This document shows positions 43,014-50,649 of a stretch of 64,000 nucleotides of DNA, piece after piece. Made by a program: the position numbers and the translations under genes. The notes under the pieces were generated by a model, which was not told the origin of the DNA, did no database searches, and worked only from the letters and a program-made list of their open reading frames with translations. The DNA is from Phenylobacterium sp. GTDB taxonomy: Bacteria > Pseudomonadota > Alphaproteobacteria > Caulobacterales > Caulobacteraceae. Location of the stretch: NCBI GenBank assembly GCA_018001015.1, contig JAGNIV010000005.1:1-64000 (forward strand). The letters are read 5' to 3'. Every line of letters starts with the position of its first letter. The first letter of the stretch is position 1.

Positions 43014-43975
43014 AGGCCCTTCAGCCAGGGGATCAGCCGGGCGTTGACCTCGTCGGGCCGTTCCTGCTGGGTCCAGTGGCCGCAGCCTTCCAGGATGTCG
43101 GCGCCGCGCAGGTCGGTCATCTGCTCGCCCATGATCTCCAGCAGGTCGCCGCGCCCCAGCATGGAGAGCACCAGGTCGCGCTCGCCGCCGATGAACAGCG
43201 ACGGCTGCTCGATCTTGCGGCCGGCGAACTTCGACAGATATTCGAAGTCCCGCTGGTGGTTGCGGTAGCGGCTGACCGGACCGAAGAAGCCCGAGCCCGA
43301 GAACTCGGCGGTGTAATAGTCCAGGTCGGCGTCGGTCAGCCAGGCGGGGAAGGGATCGGGGTCCACCAACCCCTCCAGCAGGCTCTGGCCGTGGACCTTG
43401 TCGTTGGGCCAGGTCCCGTCCGGGGCGTCGCCGCTGATGGCGTAGTAGAACTTGCGGATGCTCAGGCGCGGATCGGCCTCCAGCTCGGCCTCCGGCGGCC
43501 CCACCTCCTGGAACCAGGCCTGGTAGAAGAACTTGCCCCGCTGGGTGAACACCTTGTCCACCAGGTCCATGAAGCTCGCCCGCGGCACGCCGGTATAGGG
43601 CACCGACAGGCCGGCCACCGCGCGCACCCGGTCTGGCCGGATGAGCGCCGAGTTCCAGACGATGGGCGCGCCCCAGTCGTGGCCCACCAGAACCGCCTTC
43701 TCGCCCGGCGTCAGGTGTTCGATGAGGGCGGCGACATCGCCCACCATGTGCTCCATGTCATAGGCGCTGATGTCGGCGGGCTTGCCCGAGCCGCCATAGC
43801 CGCGCACGTCGATCGCGCAGGCGGTGAAGCCGGCGGCCGCGATCGGCCCCATCTGGTGGCGCCAGCTGTACCAGCTCTCCGGGAAGCCGTGGACCAGGAC
43901 CACCAGCGGACCGGCGCCCTCCATCGCCACCCTCAGGGAGACATCGGGCAGGTCGATGGTGTGGAACTCGGGCAT
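43010..43975 (-). CDS. Epoxide-hydrolase-like alpha/beta-hydrolase
   Basis: A 321-residue alpha/beta-hydrolase. HGFPESWYSWRHQM is the oxyanion loop of epoxide hydrolases; the nucleophile is Asp100 in VGHDWGAP (an Asp, not Ser, as in epoxide hydrolases and dehalogenases); RYRNHQRDFEY in the cap supplies the usual tyrosine region; FIGGERDLV and EGCGHWTQQE hold the acid and histidine. Hydrolysis of an epoxide is the most likely reaction. A strong ribosome-binding site (AGGAGG) precedes the ATG. Confidence 0.9.
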   Translation of the reverse strand: MPEFHTIDLPDVSLRVAMEGAGPLVVLVHGFPESWYSWRHQMGPIAAAGFTACAIDVRGYGGSGKPADISAYDMEHMVGDVAALIEHLTPGEKAVLVGHDWGAPIVWNSALIRPDRVRAVAGLSVPYTGVPRASFMDLVDKVFTQRGKFFYQAWFQEVGPPEAELEADPRLSIRKFYYAISGDAPDGTWPNDKVHGQSLLEGLVDPDPFPAWLTDADLDYYTAEFSGSGFFGPVSRYRNHQRDFEYLSKFAGRKIEQPSLFIGGERDLVLSMLGRGDLLEIMGEQMTDLRGADILEGCGHWTQQERPDEVNARLIPWLKGL

Positions 43976-44030
43976 GGGCGATCCTCCTGGATGGTCAGGC
44001 TAGGCGCATGACGGTGGGGCCGCCAAACGC

Positions 44031-44060
44031 AAAAAAGCCCGCCGGGGAGGGCGGGCTTTT
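44031..44060. terminator. Bidirectional terminator downstream of urcA copy 1
   Basis: An 11-bp stem, AAAAGCCCGCC / GGCGGGCTTTT, closes a GGGGAG loop, with A-run upstream and T-run downstream so that it can act on both strands. It separates the minus-strand urcA gene from the next minus-strand gene, the epoxide hydrolase. Confidence 0.9.
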
Positions 44061-44095
44061 CGGCTGTGATCCCCGGCTGGGGAGGAGAGGATCGA

Positions 44096-44425
44096 TCAGC
44101 GGGCGGCGAGTTCCGAGCGGCCGTAGGCGGCGACCTGGCTGCGCTGCGACTGGGTCAGGCTGTCCATCGCCTCGGCGCGGACCGCCTCGACGCAGCCGTC
44201 GGTGTTGACGATGCGGGGCCCGACGTCCTGGCGTTGGGCCGCGCACATCTTATTGGCGACCCTGTCCAGGCGCTGCTCGAAGGCCGCGACGCCGGCGGCG
44301 GTGGAGAGGTCGCCGACCTTCAGGCTCATCGGCGCGGCGTGGGCCGCCGTGGTCAGGGCGAGCATGGGAATGGCGGCCAGGGCGAGCGTGGCGGCCGAAA
44401 CGATCTTGGTGGTGAGCTTGGACAT
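44096..44425 (-). CDS. UrcA-family exported protein (copy 1)
   Basis: A 109-residue protein with signal peptide MSKLTTKIVSAATLALAAIPMLALTTAAHA. The mature part has the UrcA-family layout: VGDLSTAAGVAAFEQRLDRVANKMC, then VNTDGCVEAVRAEAMDSL and SQRSQVAAY, with two cysteines (CAAQ, DGC) likely disulfide-bonded. The family is common in alphaproteobacteria and its function is unknown. The start was set at the ATG that begins the signal; the open frame runs 41 codons further upstream. It is a tandem duplicate of the gene at 44694. Confidence 0.88.
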   Translation of the reverse strand: MSKLTTKIVSAATLALAAIPMLALTTAAHAAPMSLKVGDLSTAAGVAAFEQRLDRVANKMCAAQRQDVGPRIVNTDGCVEAVRAEAMDSLTQSQRSQVAAYGRSELAAR

Positions 44426-44630
44426 GGTGCGGTTCCCTCTGGGTCTCTGATGTGGTGGGCGGCGACACGCCGCCGATGACTGAGGAGATAGACCCGTTGT
44501 TCGCCGATGTCCCGTGAAGTTCAAGTAATGACAGAGATTTAAGATCATTACGGGAAGTACATGTTTGTTACCGTCGTCACGTTACTTAACGGGCGGTAAC
44601 AATCGGGATCGCGGCGTAACCCAACGCAAA

Positions 44631-44660
44631 GAAGCCCGCCGGTGAGGGCGGGCTTCCAGG
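44631..44660. terminator. Terminator downstream of urcA copy 2
   Basis: A 10-bp stem, GAAGCCCGCC / GGCGGGCTTC, with a GGTGAG loop lies 35 bp after the urcA copy 2 stop codon on the minus strand, followed by TTTG. It is a near copy of the terminator at 44031 and was presumably duplicated with the gene. Confidence 0.85.
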
Positions 44661-44693
44661 CTGGGCGTCCCCGACTGGGGAGGAAAGGACGTC

Positions 44694-45023
44694 CTAGCGA
44701 ACGGCGAGTTCCGAGACGCCGCTTGCGGCGATCTGGCTGCGCTGGGTGGCCGACAGCTTGTCGATGGCTTCCGAGCGGACCGCCTCGCGGCAGTCGCCAG
44801 TGTTGACCATGCGGGTCCCGACGCCCTCCGTCAGGCCATGGCAGACATTGGCGGCGACCTTGTCGATGCGCTGCTCGAAGGCGGCGACACCGGCGGCGGT
44901 GGAGAGGTCGCCGACGGTCACGCGCATCGGGGCGGCGTGGGCGGCGGTGGTCAGGGCCAGCATCGGAACGGCGGCCAGGGCCAGGGAAGCGATGCCGGAA
45001 ACGGTGTGGGTCAGCTTGAACAT
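44694..45023 (-). CDS. UrcA-family exported protein (copy 2)
   Basis: A 109-residue paralogue of the preceding gene, equal in length. Its signal peptide is MFKLTHTVSGIASLALAAV with PMLALTTAAHA in common with copy 1; the mature region reads VGDLSTAAGVAAFEQRIDKVAANVC then VNTGDCREAVRSEAIDKL. About 60% of the positions are shared. The two cysteines are kept. The untranslated region also resembles copy 1, so promoter, gene and terminator were duplicated together. Function unknown. Confidence 0.88.
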   Translation of the reverse strand: MFKLTHTVSGIASLALAAVPMLALTTAAHAAPMRVTVGDLSTAAGVAAFEQRIDKVAANVCHGLTEGVGTRMVNTGDCREAVRSEAIDKLSATQRSQIAASGVSELAVR

Positions 45024-45120
45024 GGTGGGGTCCCTCTAGGTCTCGAATGTGTGTGGCTGCGTTGCGCCGCCGATGACTTCGAGATACGAGGGTCGACTTC
45101 GTAAGTCTTGTGAATACCAG

Positions 45121-45139
45121 GTAATGGCAGAGATTTAAG
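45121..45139 (-). promoter_or_regulatory. Conserved upstream element of the urcA pair (copy 2; copy 1 at 44525-44543)
   Basis: GTAATGGCAGAGATTTAAG lies 98 bp upstream of urcA copy 2 and GTAATGACAGAGATTTAAG 100 bp upstream of copy 1 (18 of 19 bases identical), although the intervening leader DNA has diverged. Further out, both have ACTTAACGG(C/G)CG with GTAA. The retention suggests a functional promoter or operator. The identity of the factor is unknown. Confidence 0.6.
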
Positions 45140-45226
45140 GGAGTTACGGAACCTACATACATGACATGCGGGTAACAGTACTTAACGGCCGTGTAATGTT
45201 TGCCGCCCTCCGCTCAAAGCCACGAC

Positions 45227-45326
45227 GTCATCCCGGCCAAGGCCCTTGGGCCGCAGAGCCGGGATCCAGGGGCCCAGCTCACCGCCTCTGGGTCCCGGCT
45301 CTCCGCTTCGCTGCGGCCGGGATGAC
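45227..45326. repeat. Palindromic repeat, GTCATCCCGG family (copy 2)
   Basis: A 100-bp element bounded by GTCATCCCGG and CCGGGATGAC. GGGATCCAGGGG and the 3' part starting CTGGGTCCCGGCTCTCC are shared with the copy at 35115. It occupies the gap between urcA copy 2 and the spermidine-synthase-like gene; the rest of that 357-bp gap holds the urcA upstream element and nothing else recognised. Confidence 0.85.
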
Positions 45327-45380
45327 GGGTTGAGTTTGGCCCAGGCTCTCGGCCGCGCCTGGCGAGACAGAAACCGCTCC

Positions 45381-46052
45381 TCAGCCCGGATTCGTCGCCA
45401 GCCAGATCACGTGGCGCGCGCCGCGCTTGCCGCCGCCGGCCCGCACCGGGACCACCTCGACGGCGAACCCCGCCGAGGTCAGCCGCTTGGTGAAGGCCTC
45501 GCTGGGACCGGAGGACCACACCGCCAGCACGCCGCCCGGCGACAGGGCCGCCCGCGCCGCCGCCAGTCCAACGCGGCTATAGAGGCGGTCGTTCTCCTTG
45601 CGGCTCAGCCCCTCGGGTCCGTTGTCCACGTCCAGCAGGATGGCGTCATAGGCCTTGGCGCCGGCCCCGATCGCCCGGCTCACATCGCCCAGCACCACGC
45701 GCACCCGCGGGTCCTCCAGGCAGCCGGCCGCCAGATGCGCCATCGGCCCGCGGGCCCAGTCCACCACTTGAGGGACCAGCTCGGCCACCACCAGCTTGGC
45801 GGCGGGACCCAGGGCCGCCAGCGCCGCGCGCAGGGTGAAGCCCATGCCATAGCCGCCGATCAGCAGCCGCGCCGCCGGCCCCACGCGGGCGATGACCAGG
45901 GTCGCCAGGGCCTCCTCCGACCCGCTCAGCCGGCTGTTCATCAGCTCGATGGCGCCGGTCATGATGGAATATTCGGCGCCCCGCCGCATCAGCCGCAGTT
46001 CGCCGCCCGCGTCGGGCACGGTGGCGGTGTCGAGGTGTTCCCAGGCGATCAT
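45381..46052 (-). CDS. Spermidine-synthase-like class I methyltransferase-fold protein
   Basis: A 223-residue Rossmann-fold protein. LLIGGYGMGFTLRAAL is the nucleotide-binding glycine loop, AKLVVAELVPQVVDWARG the acidic ribose-binding strand, VLGDVSRAI and DAILLDVDNGPEGLS the catalytic-face motifs (the aspartates that bind polyamine in true spermidine synthases). The protein is shorter than SpeE (about 280-300 residues) and lacks its N-terminal strand domain, so an actual polyamine synthase role is uncertain. It lies 26 bp downstream of nudC on the same strand. Confidence 0.8.
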   Translation of the reverse strand: MIAWEHLDTATVPDAGGELRLMRRGAEYSIMTGAIELMNSRLSGSEEALATLVIARVGPAARLLIGGYGMGFTLRAALAALGPAAKLVVAELVPQVVDWARGPMAHLAAGCLEDPRVRVVLGDVSRAIGAGAKAYDAILLDVDNGPEGLSRKENDRLYSRVGLAAARAALSPGGVLAVWSSGPSEAFTKRLTSAGFAVEVVPVRAGGGKRGARHVIWLATNPG

Positions 46053-46078
46053 GGGCGTCTCTTTAGCGCCGGCCGCGC

Positions 46079-47002
46079 CTAGCTTTCCGCCCAGGCCTTG
46101 ATGAGTTGGTGGGCGATGGCCATCGGGCCCGGTGCGAAGGTGTTGGGCAGCTTGCCGGCCAGCAGGGTGCGGGCCTCTTCCTTGGTGAACCAGCGGACTT
46201 CGGACAGTTCGGTCTGGTCCGGCGCGGCGTCGTCGTCCTCCACCTGGGCGATCAGGCCGATCATCAGCGACGACGGATAGGGCCAGGGCTGGGTGGAGTG
46301 GTAGACGACGGAGGCGGTCTTGAGACCCGCCTCCTCGTGCAGTTCGCGGGCGCAGGCCTCCTCGATCGTCTCGCCGGGTTCCAGGAACCCGGCCAGGGAG
46401 GAGAACATGCCCGCCGGCCAGATTTCCTGGCGGCCCAGCATGCAGCGCTCACCATGCACGGCCAGCATGATCACCACGGGATCGGTGCGGGGGAAGTGCT
46501 CGGCCTTGCAGGCGGGGCAGGCGCGCTTCCAGCCGCCTTCCGCCACCAGGGAGGGCTCGCCGCAATTGGCGCAGTGCTTGTGGCGGCGGCGCCATTCGAA
46601 CATCTGCTTGGCGGTCGCCAGGATGGCCGCGTCGGCGTGGGGCAGGCGGGTGGCCAGCGCGCGCAGGTCTTCAAATCGCCCCAGGCCGGCCAGCGGCCCG
46701 TCGCAGGGGTCGGCGCCCCCGTCCAGGTCGACGGCGAAGACCGCGGTCTCTTTCCAGAGGCCCATGAACAGTAGCGTCTCGGCCCCGCCAGACAGCTCGG
46801 CCACCATCTTGGCCGGCAGATAGGCGATCTGCACCCCGCCGTCCTTGCTGGTCTCCACCAAGGGCTTGCCGTTCCACAGCGCAATCCCGAGGGAGTCGTC
46901 GGACTTCAGCTGTGCGTTGAGCCAGTCGTCGTCCTTACGGCGCTCGCTGGCGCGGTTCAGGGGGTTTCCGGCGAAGGTGTTCTGGAAGGAAGAAAGAGCC
47001 AT
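46079..47002 (-). CDS. nudC: NAD(H) pyrophosphatase NudC
   Basis: NudC hydrolyses NADH to NMNH and AMP and removes NAD caps from RNA. The 307-residue protein has an N-terminal domain (to about 150), the four-cysteine zinc ribbon HCANCGEPS and CPACKAEHFPRTDPVV, and the Nudix box GFLEPGETIEEACARELHEEAG (family G-x5-E-x7-REUXEEXG) followed by SQPWPYPSSLM, the NudC-specific SQPWPFPxS-type motif (here TQPWPYPSS). The start MALSSFQN was chosen because GAGAGG lies 5 bp upstream. It is divergent from the SRP RNA and dnaX. Confidence 0.93.
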   Translation of the reverse strand: MALSSFQNTFAGNPLNRASERRKDDDWLNAQLKSDDSLGIALWNGKPLVETSKDGGVQIAYLPAKMVAELSGGAETLLFMGLWKETAVFAVDLDGGADPCDGPLAGLGRFEDLRALATRLPHADAAILATAKQMFEWRRRHKHCANCGEPSLVAEGGWKRACPACKAEHFPRTDPVVIMLAVHGERCMLGRQEIWPAGMFSSLAGFLEPGETIEEACARELHEEAGLKTASVVYHSTQPWPYPSSLMIGLIAQVEDDDAAPDQTELSEVRWFTKEEARTLLAGKLPNTFAPGPMAIAHQLIKAWAES

Positions 47003-47060
47003 GAAACCTCTCATAGCTTCGCCCAAGCTTGCGCGCGAGCCTCAAGGTCGCGATATAGGG

Positions 47061-47160
47061 GGTGGAGATCGGCGACGGGCGGACGCCTCGCCAACCCGGT
47101 CAGGTCCGGAAGGAAGCAGCCGCAACGAGTTTCGCTCCGGGTCGTCGTTCGGTCTCCACC
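47061..47160 (+). ncRNA. ffs: Signal recognition particle RNA (small bacterial 4.5S type)
   Basis: The sequence contains the conserved SRP domain IV: GTCAGGTCCGGAAGGAAGCAG (47099-47119) with the GGAA tetraloop and the asymmetric internal loops. Terminal strands GGTGGAGA and TCTCCACC pair to close a rod of 100 nt. The RNA binds Ffh to target membrane proteins co-translationally. It lies directly upstream of dnaX, a common place for ffs. Confidence 0.96.
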
Positions 47161-47196
47161 CAATCTAGCTTTGAAAGCGCCAACGGCGCGGGGCGC

Positions 47197-48990
47197 ATGG
47201 CCGACGAAGATCTCTCGCTCGATCCCGAAACGCCCGAGCGTGATCCCAATACGACGGACATGTTCGGAGCGCCGCCGCCCGCGCCCGTGACACCTCGCGA
47301 AGAGGCCTCGGCCGCCTACACCGTCATCGCCCGGAAGTACCGGCCCCGCACCTTCGACGACCTCTATGGCCAGGAAGCCATGGTGCGGACGCTGAAGAAC
47401 GCCTTCTCCACCGGCCGCATCGCCCACGCCTTCATGCTCACCGGCGTGCGCGGCGTGGGCAAGACCACTACCGCCCGCCTGCTGGCCCGCGCGCTGAACT
47501 ACGAGACCGACGCCATCCACGAGCCGACCCTGGATCTCCGCGAGGAGGGCCGGCACTGCAAGGCGATCATCGAAGGCCGGCACATGGACGTGCTGGAGCT
47601 CGACGCCGCCAGCCGCACCAAGGTCGAGGACATGCGCGAGCTGCTGGACGGGGTGCGCTACGCCCCCGTCGAGGCGCGCTACAAGGTCTACATCATCGAC
47701 GAAGTGCACATGCTCTCCACCTCGTCCTTCAACGCCCTGTTGAAGACCCTGGAAGAGCCGCCGCCGCACGTGAAGTTCATCTTCGCCACCACCGAGATCC
47801 GCAAGGTGCCGGTGACCATCCTGTCGCGCTGCCAGAGGTTTGACCTGCGCCGGGTGGAGCCCGACGTGATCGTCAAGAACCTGGAGATGATCACCGAGGC
47901 CGAAGGCGTCCGCGTCGACGCCGAGGGCCTGCTGCTGATCGCCCGGGCCGCCGAGGGCTCGGTGCGCGACGCCCAGTCGATGCTCGATCAGGCCATTGTC
48001 CAGGGGGAACCCGGCCAGACGGTGCCGGCCACCCTGATCCGCGACATGCTGGGCCTGGCCGACCGCGCCCAGACCATCACTCTCTTCGAACAGACCATGC
48101 GCGGCGAGCCCGGGCCCGCCATCGAGACCTTCCGCACCCTCTACGGCTACGGCGCCGATCCGGGCCAGGTGATCCTGGATCTGCTGGAGCATGCGCACGC
48201 AGCGTCTGTGGCCAAGGCCATCGGGGCGCACGCCCTGATCATGCCCAAGGAACAGGCCGGACGGCTGGCGGCGATCGGCGCCTCGGTCTCGGCCGGCGTC
48301 CTGTCGCGCCTGTGGCAGATGCTGCTCCGGGCCCATGACGAGGTGCGGCGCTCGCCCGATCCGGCCGCGGCCGTGGACATGGCGCTGATCCGCCTGGCCT
48401 ACGCCGCCGACCTCCCCGGGCCGGAGGAGGCTCTGCGGCGCATCCAGACCGGCGCGCCGGTCGGCGGCGCGCCGGGGCCTTCCGGCGGCGGCGGTGGCGC
48501 GAGCCAGGGCGGTGGCGGGAGCGTCACGGCCCAGGCCCGAGTCCTGGCGCCCGAGCCCCAGGCGGCCGAGGCCCCGCCGGTGCTGCAGTCTTTCGCCGAT
48601 GTCATCGCCCTGATTGAGAAGAAGCGCGATATCGCGCTCCGCCTGGACGTGGAGCGCTATGTGCGCCCGGTCAGCTTCCGGCCCGGGGCCATTGAGTTCG
48701 AGCCGGCGCCCGGCGCGCCCGCCAACCTCGCCCAGCGCCTGATCGGGCGCCTGCGGGAATGGACAGGGCAGCCCTGGCTGATCGCCGCCCGGGGCGGCGG
48801 CGGGGCCGAAAGCCAGTGGGAACGCCAGAAGCGCGAGGAGCGCGAGGTCCGCTCGGAGATCGAGCAGGATCCTTTTATCCTCTCGGTGATGGCGAGTTTC
48901 CCGGGCGCCGAGATCGTCAGCATCCGCAACCTTCCGACGCCGGAGGCCTCCCCGGCCGACGCGCCGCCGGAAGAGGACGAAGATGAGTGA
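47197..48990 (+). CDS. dnaX: DNA polymerase III subunit gamma/tau
   Basis: The clamp-loader ATPase of 597 residues. The AAA+ core runs from about residue 40: VIARKYRPRTFDDLYGQ, Walker A GVRGVGKTT (83-91), DExx box YIIDEVHMLS, ATTEIRKVPVTILSRCQRFD (sensor and SRC arginine finger). The stretch that in E. coli holds the four zinc-binding cysteines retains only Cys121 (NYETDAIHEP, EEGRHCKAI), so the zinc module is lost, as is usual in Caulobacter relatives. A glycine-rich linker (SGGGGGASQGGGGS) precedes the tau-specific C-terminal domain, and the end is very acidic (APPEEDEDE). No frameshift signal for a separate gamma product is apparent. Confidence 0.95.
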   Translation: MADEDLSLDPETPERDPNTTDMFGAPPPAPVTPREEASAAYTVIARKYRPRTFDDLYGQEAMVRTLKNAFSTGRIAHAFMLTGVRGVGKTTTARLLARALNYETDAIHEPTLDLREEGRHCKAIIEGRHMDVLELDAASRTKVEDMRELLDGVRYAPVEARYKVYIIDEVHMLSTSSFNALLKTLEEPPPHVKFIFATTEIRKVPVTILSRCQRFDLRRVEPDVIVKNLEMITEAEGVRVDAEGLLLIARAAEGSVRDAQSMLDQAIVQGEPGQTVPATLIRDMLGLADRAQTITLFEQTMRGEPGPAIETFRTLYGYGADPGQVILDLLEHAHAASVAKAIGAHALIMPKEQAGRLAAIGASVSAGVLSRLWQMLLRAHDEVRRSPDPAAAVDMALIRLAYAADLPGPEEALRRIQTGAPVGGAPGPSGGGGGASQGGGGSVTAQARVLAPEPQAAEAPPVLQSFADVIALIEKKRDIALRLDVERYVRPVSFRPGAIEFEPAPGAPANLAQRLIGRLREWTGQPWLIAARGGGGAESQWERQKREEREVRSEIEQDPFILSVMASFPGAEIVSIRNLPTPEASPADAPPEEDEDE

Positions 48991-49008
48991 TTCAAGGATG
49001 AGGGTTCG

Positions 49009-49335
49009 ATGAAGGATTTGGGCGGCCTGATGAAGCAGGCCCAGGCGATGCAGCAGAAGCTGGCCGAGGCGCAGGAGCGCCTGGCGCAGCTTTCCATCGA
49101 GGGAACCTCGGGCGGCGGCATGGTCAAGCTCACCCTGAAGGGCACGGGCGAGTTGGCCAATGTCTGGCTGGATGAGAGCCTGCTCGCGCCGGGCGAAGGC
49201 GAGGTGATCTCCGACCTGATCGTCGCGGCCCACGCCGACGCCAAGCGCAAGCTGGACGAACAACAGGCGCAGTTGATGCGCGACGCGGCCGGACCCCTGG
49301 CCGGCATGGGCCTGCCGGGCATGCCGAAGTTCTAG
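49009..49335 (+). CDS. ybaB: YbaB/EbfC-family nucleoid-associated protein
   Basis: A 108-residue DNA-binding protein that forms homodimers and coats DNA. The start MKDLGGLMKQAQAMQQKLAEAQERL is the amphipathic coiled-coil characteristic of the family, followed by the beta-rich core (SIEGTSGGGMVKLTLKGTGEL) and LIVAAHADAKRKLDEQ helix. It lies 18 bp after dnaX and completes the usual dnaX-ybaB-recR set, although here recR is separated from it by an opposing acetyltransferase gene. Confidence 0.94.
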   Translation: MKDLGGLMKQAQAMQQKLAEAQERLAQLSIEGTSGGGMVKLTLKGTGELANVWLDESLLAPGEGEVISDLIVAAHADAKRKLDEQQAQLMRDAAGPLAGMGLPGMPKF

Positions 49336-49336
49336 G

Positions 49337-49855
49337 TTAGAGCTTCAGTTCCAGCCGGGCGACCTGGTTGGTGCGGTCCATCAACTCCTGCGTGGCGGTC
49401 CCCACCGGAACGAACCCGTGGCGCAGCCAGAAGCGCAGGGCGGCCGGGTTCTGCTCCTGGACGATCAGGCGGATGGCCCGGCCGTCCTGGGCGATGATCC
49501 AGGCCTTCACGACCGCCAGGATCTGCTCGCCCAACCCCTGACCCCGGTCCTCCGGCGCCACGAGCAGCAGGCCCAGATACCAGACATGACGCTCGGGGAA
49601 GTCCCGCAGCAGCTCCACGGCGGCGGTCAGGCCCTGGTCGGTCCAGGCCCCGATGACGAACTTGTCCCGTAGCGGATGATCAGGCGGGGCGTCGGCCAGC
49701 AGGGCCTGCGCGGCATAGGGACCCGGCGGATGGCCGGTGACCAACACCTCGAAGTCCTCGCAGCGCTCCAGCAGAACCTGAAGCTCCTCCACCGCCGAAC
49801 CGGAGATGAGGGCCAATTGGGCGCCCTCGACGAGGGGCAGATCGGGCGTGGTCAT
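49337..49855 (-). CDS. GNAT-family N-acetyltransferase
   Basis: A 172-residue acetyltransferase. The acetyl-CoA-binding motif is LLLVAPEDRGQGLGEQILAVVKAW (Q/R-x-x-G-x-G/A), and the final part VQEQNPAALRFWLRHGFVPVGT is the typical C-terminal GNAT strand-helix. Substrate unknown. It is inserted between ybaB and recR on the opposite strand, breaking the usual order. An alternative start seven codons upstream exists; the chosen ATG has AGGG at about 10 bp. Confidence 0.85.
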   Translation of the reverse strand: MTTPDLPLVEGAQLALISGSAVEELQVLLERCEDFEVLVTGHPPGPYAAQALLADAPPDHPLRDKFVIGAWTDQGLTAAVELLRDFPERHVWYLGLLLVAPEDRGQGLGEQILAVVKAWIIAQDGRAIRLIVQEQNPAALRFWLRHGFVPVGTATQELMDRTNQVARLELKL

Positions 49856-49919
49856 GGCGCGGGTCGCCCTCGACATCTACATAGGAACCACCTGACAATG
49901 CCTTGAATCGCCCCCGCCT

Positions 49920-50034
49920 GGATCACGATCATCTAGGATCGAGTCGATCCCAGATGATGAACGTGATCCACTTTTGATAGTTAGAGCGGGAATCGGGCGG
50001 AAAACCGGTTCCCACTTTTCCTATTCCCGCCCTA
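49920..50034. repeat. Composite inverted-repeat element between GNAT and recR
   Basis: Two adjacent imperfect palindromes. The first has arms GGATCACGATCATCT and AGATGATGAACGTGATCC (49920-49969). The second has TTAGAGCGGGAAT and ATTCCCGCCCTAG around GGCGGAAAACCGGTTCCCAC (49981-50034). Both are of a kind common in GC-rich alphaproteobacterial intergenic DNA. No promoter was identified with confidence, although recR must start transcription here. Confidence 0.65.
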
Positions 50035-50046
50035 GCAGGAGCCAGT

Positions 50047-50649
50047 TTGGCCGCCTCCGCCGGACCTGAAATCGAGCGCCTGATCGCGCTGCTGTCGAAG
50101 CTGCCGGGCCTGGGCCCGCGCTCGGCGCGCCGCGCGGCGCTGGCCCTGCTCAAGCGGCGGGAACAGCTGCTGCAGCCCCTGGCCGAGGCCCTGGCGGTGG
50201 CGGCCGACCGGGTCAAGACCTGCTCGACCTGCGGCTCCCTGGACACCCAGGACCCCTGCGCCATCTGTGACGACCGCTCCCGTGACCCGACCCTGGTCTG
50301 CGTGGTGGAGGAGGTGGGCGCGCTGTGGGCGATGGAGCGGGCCAGCGCCTTCCGCGGCCGCTACCACGTGCTGGGCGGCCTGCTCTCGGCGCTCGACGGC
50401 GTGGGGCCGGAGGCGTTGCGGGTCAATTCCCTGGTGACCCGGGCCATGGAGGAGGGGGTGACCGAGGTGATCCTCGCCCTGCCGGCCACGGTGGACGGCC
50501 AGACCACAGCCCATTACCTCGCCGAGCGGCTCTCCAACGCCCACGTCTCGGTGACCATGCTGGCGCGCGGCGTCCCGGTGGGCGGCGAACTTGACTGGCT
50601 GGACGACGGCACCATCGCCCAGGCCATGCGGGCGAGGCGGCCCGCCTAG
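50047..50649 (+). CDS. recR: Recombination mediator protein RecR
   Basis: RecR works with RecF/RecO to load RecA on gapped DNA. The 200-residue protein has the N-terminal helix-hairpin-helix ([19 protein letters not shown]), a zinc finger (Cys59, Cys62, Cys71, Cys74: [16 protein letters not shown]), the Toprim core ([20 protein letters not shown] and [13 protein letters not shown]) and the final [17 protein letters not shown]. The start is TTG with GGAG 7 bp upstream. It ends in a CTAG shared with the convergent LysR gene. Confidence 0.94.
   Translation: MAASAGPEIERLIALLSKLPGLGPRSARRAALALLKRREQLLQPLAEALAVAADRVKTCSTCGSLDTQDPCAICDDRSRDPTLVCVVEEVGALWAMERASAFRGRYHVLGGLLSALDGVGPEALRVNSLVTRAMEEGVTEVILALPATVDGQTTAHYLAERLSNAHVSVTMLARGVPVGGELDWLDDGTIAQAMRARRPA

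Noticed and set aside
44580-44600. TTAA-containing GTTACTTAACGGGCGGTAAC as a CtrA box for urcA
   Set aside because: Half-site spacing and sequence deviate from TTAA-N7-TTAA; copy 2 matches only partly.
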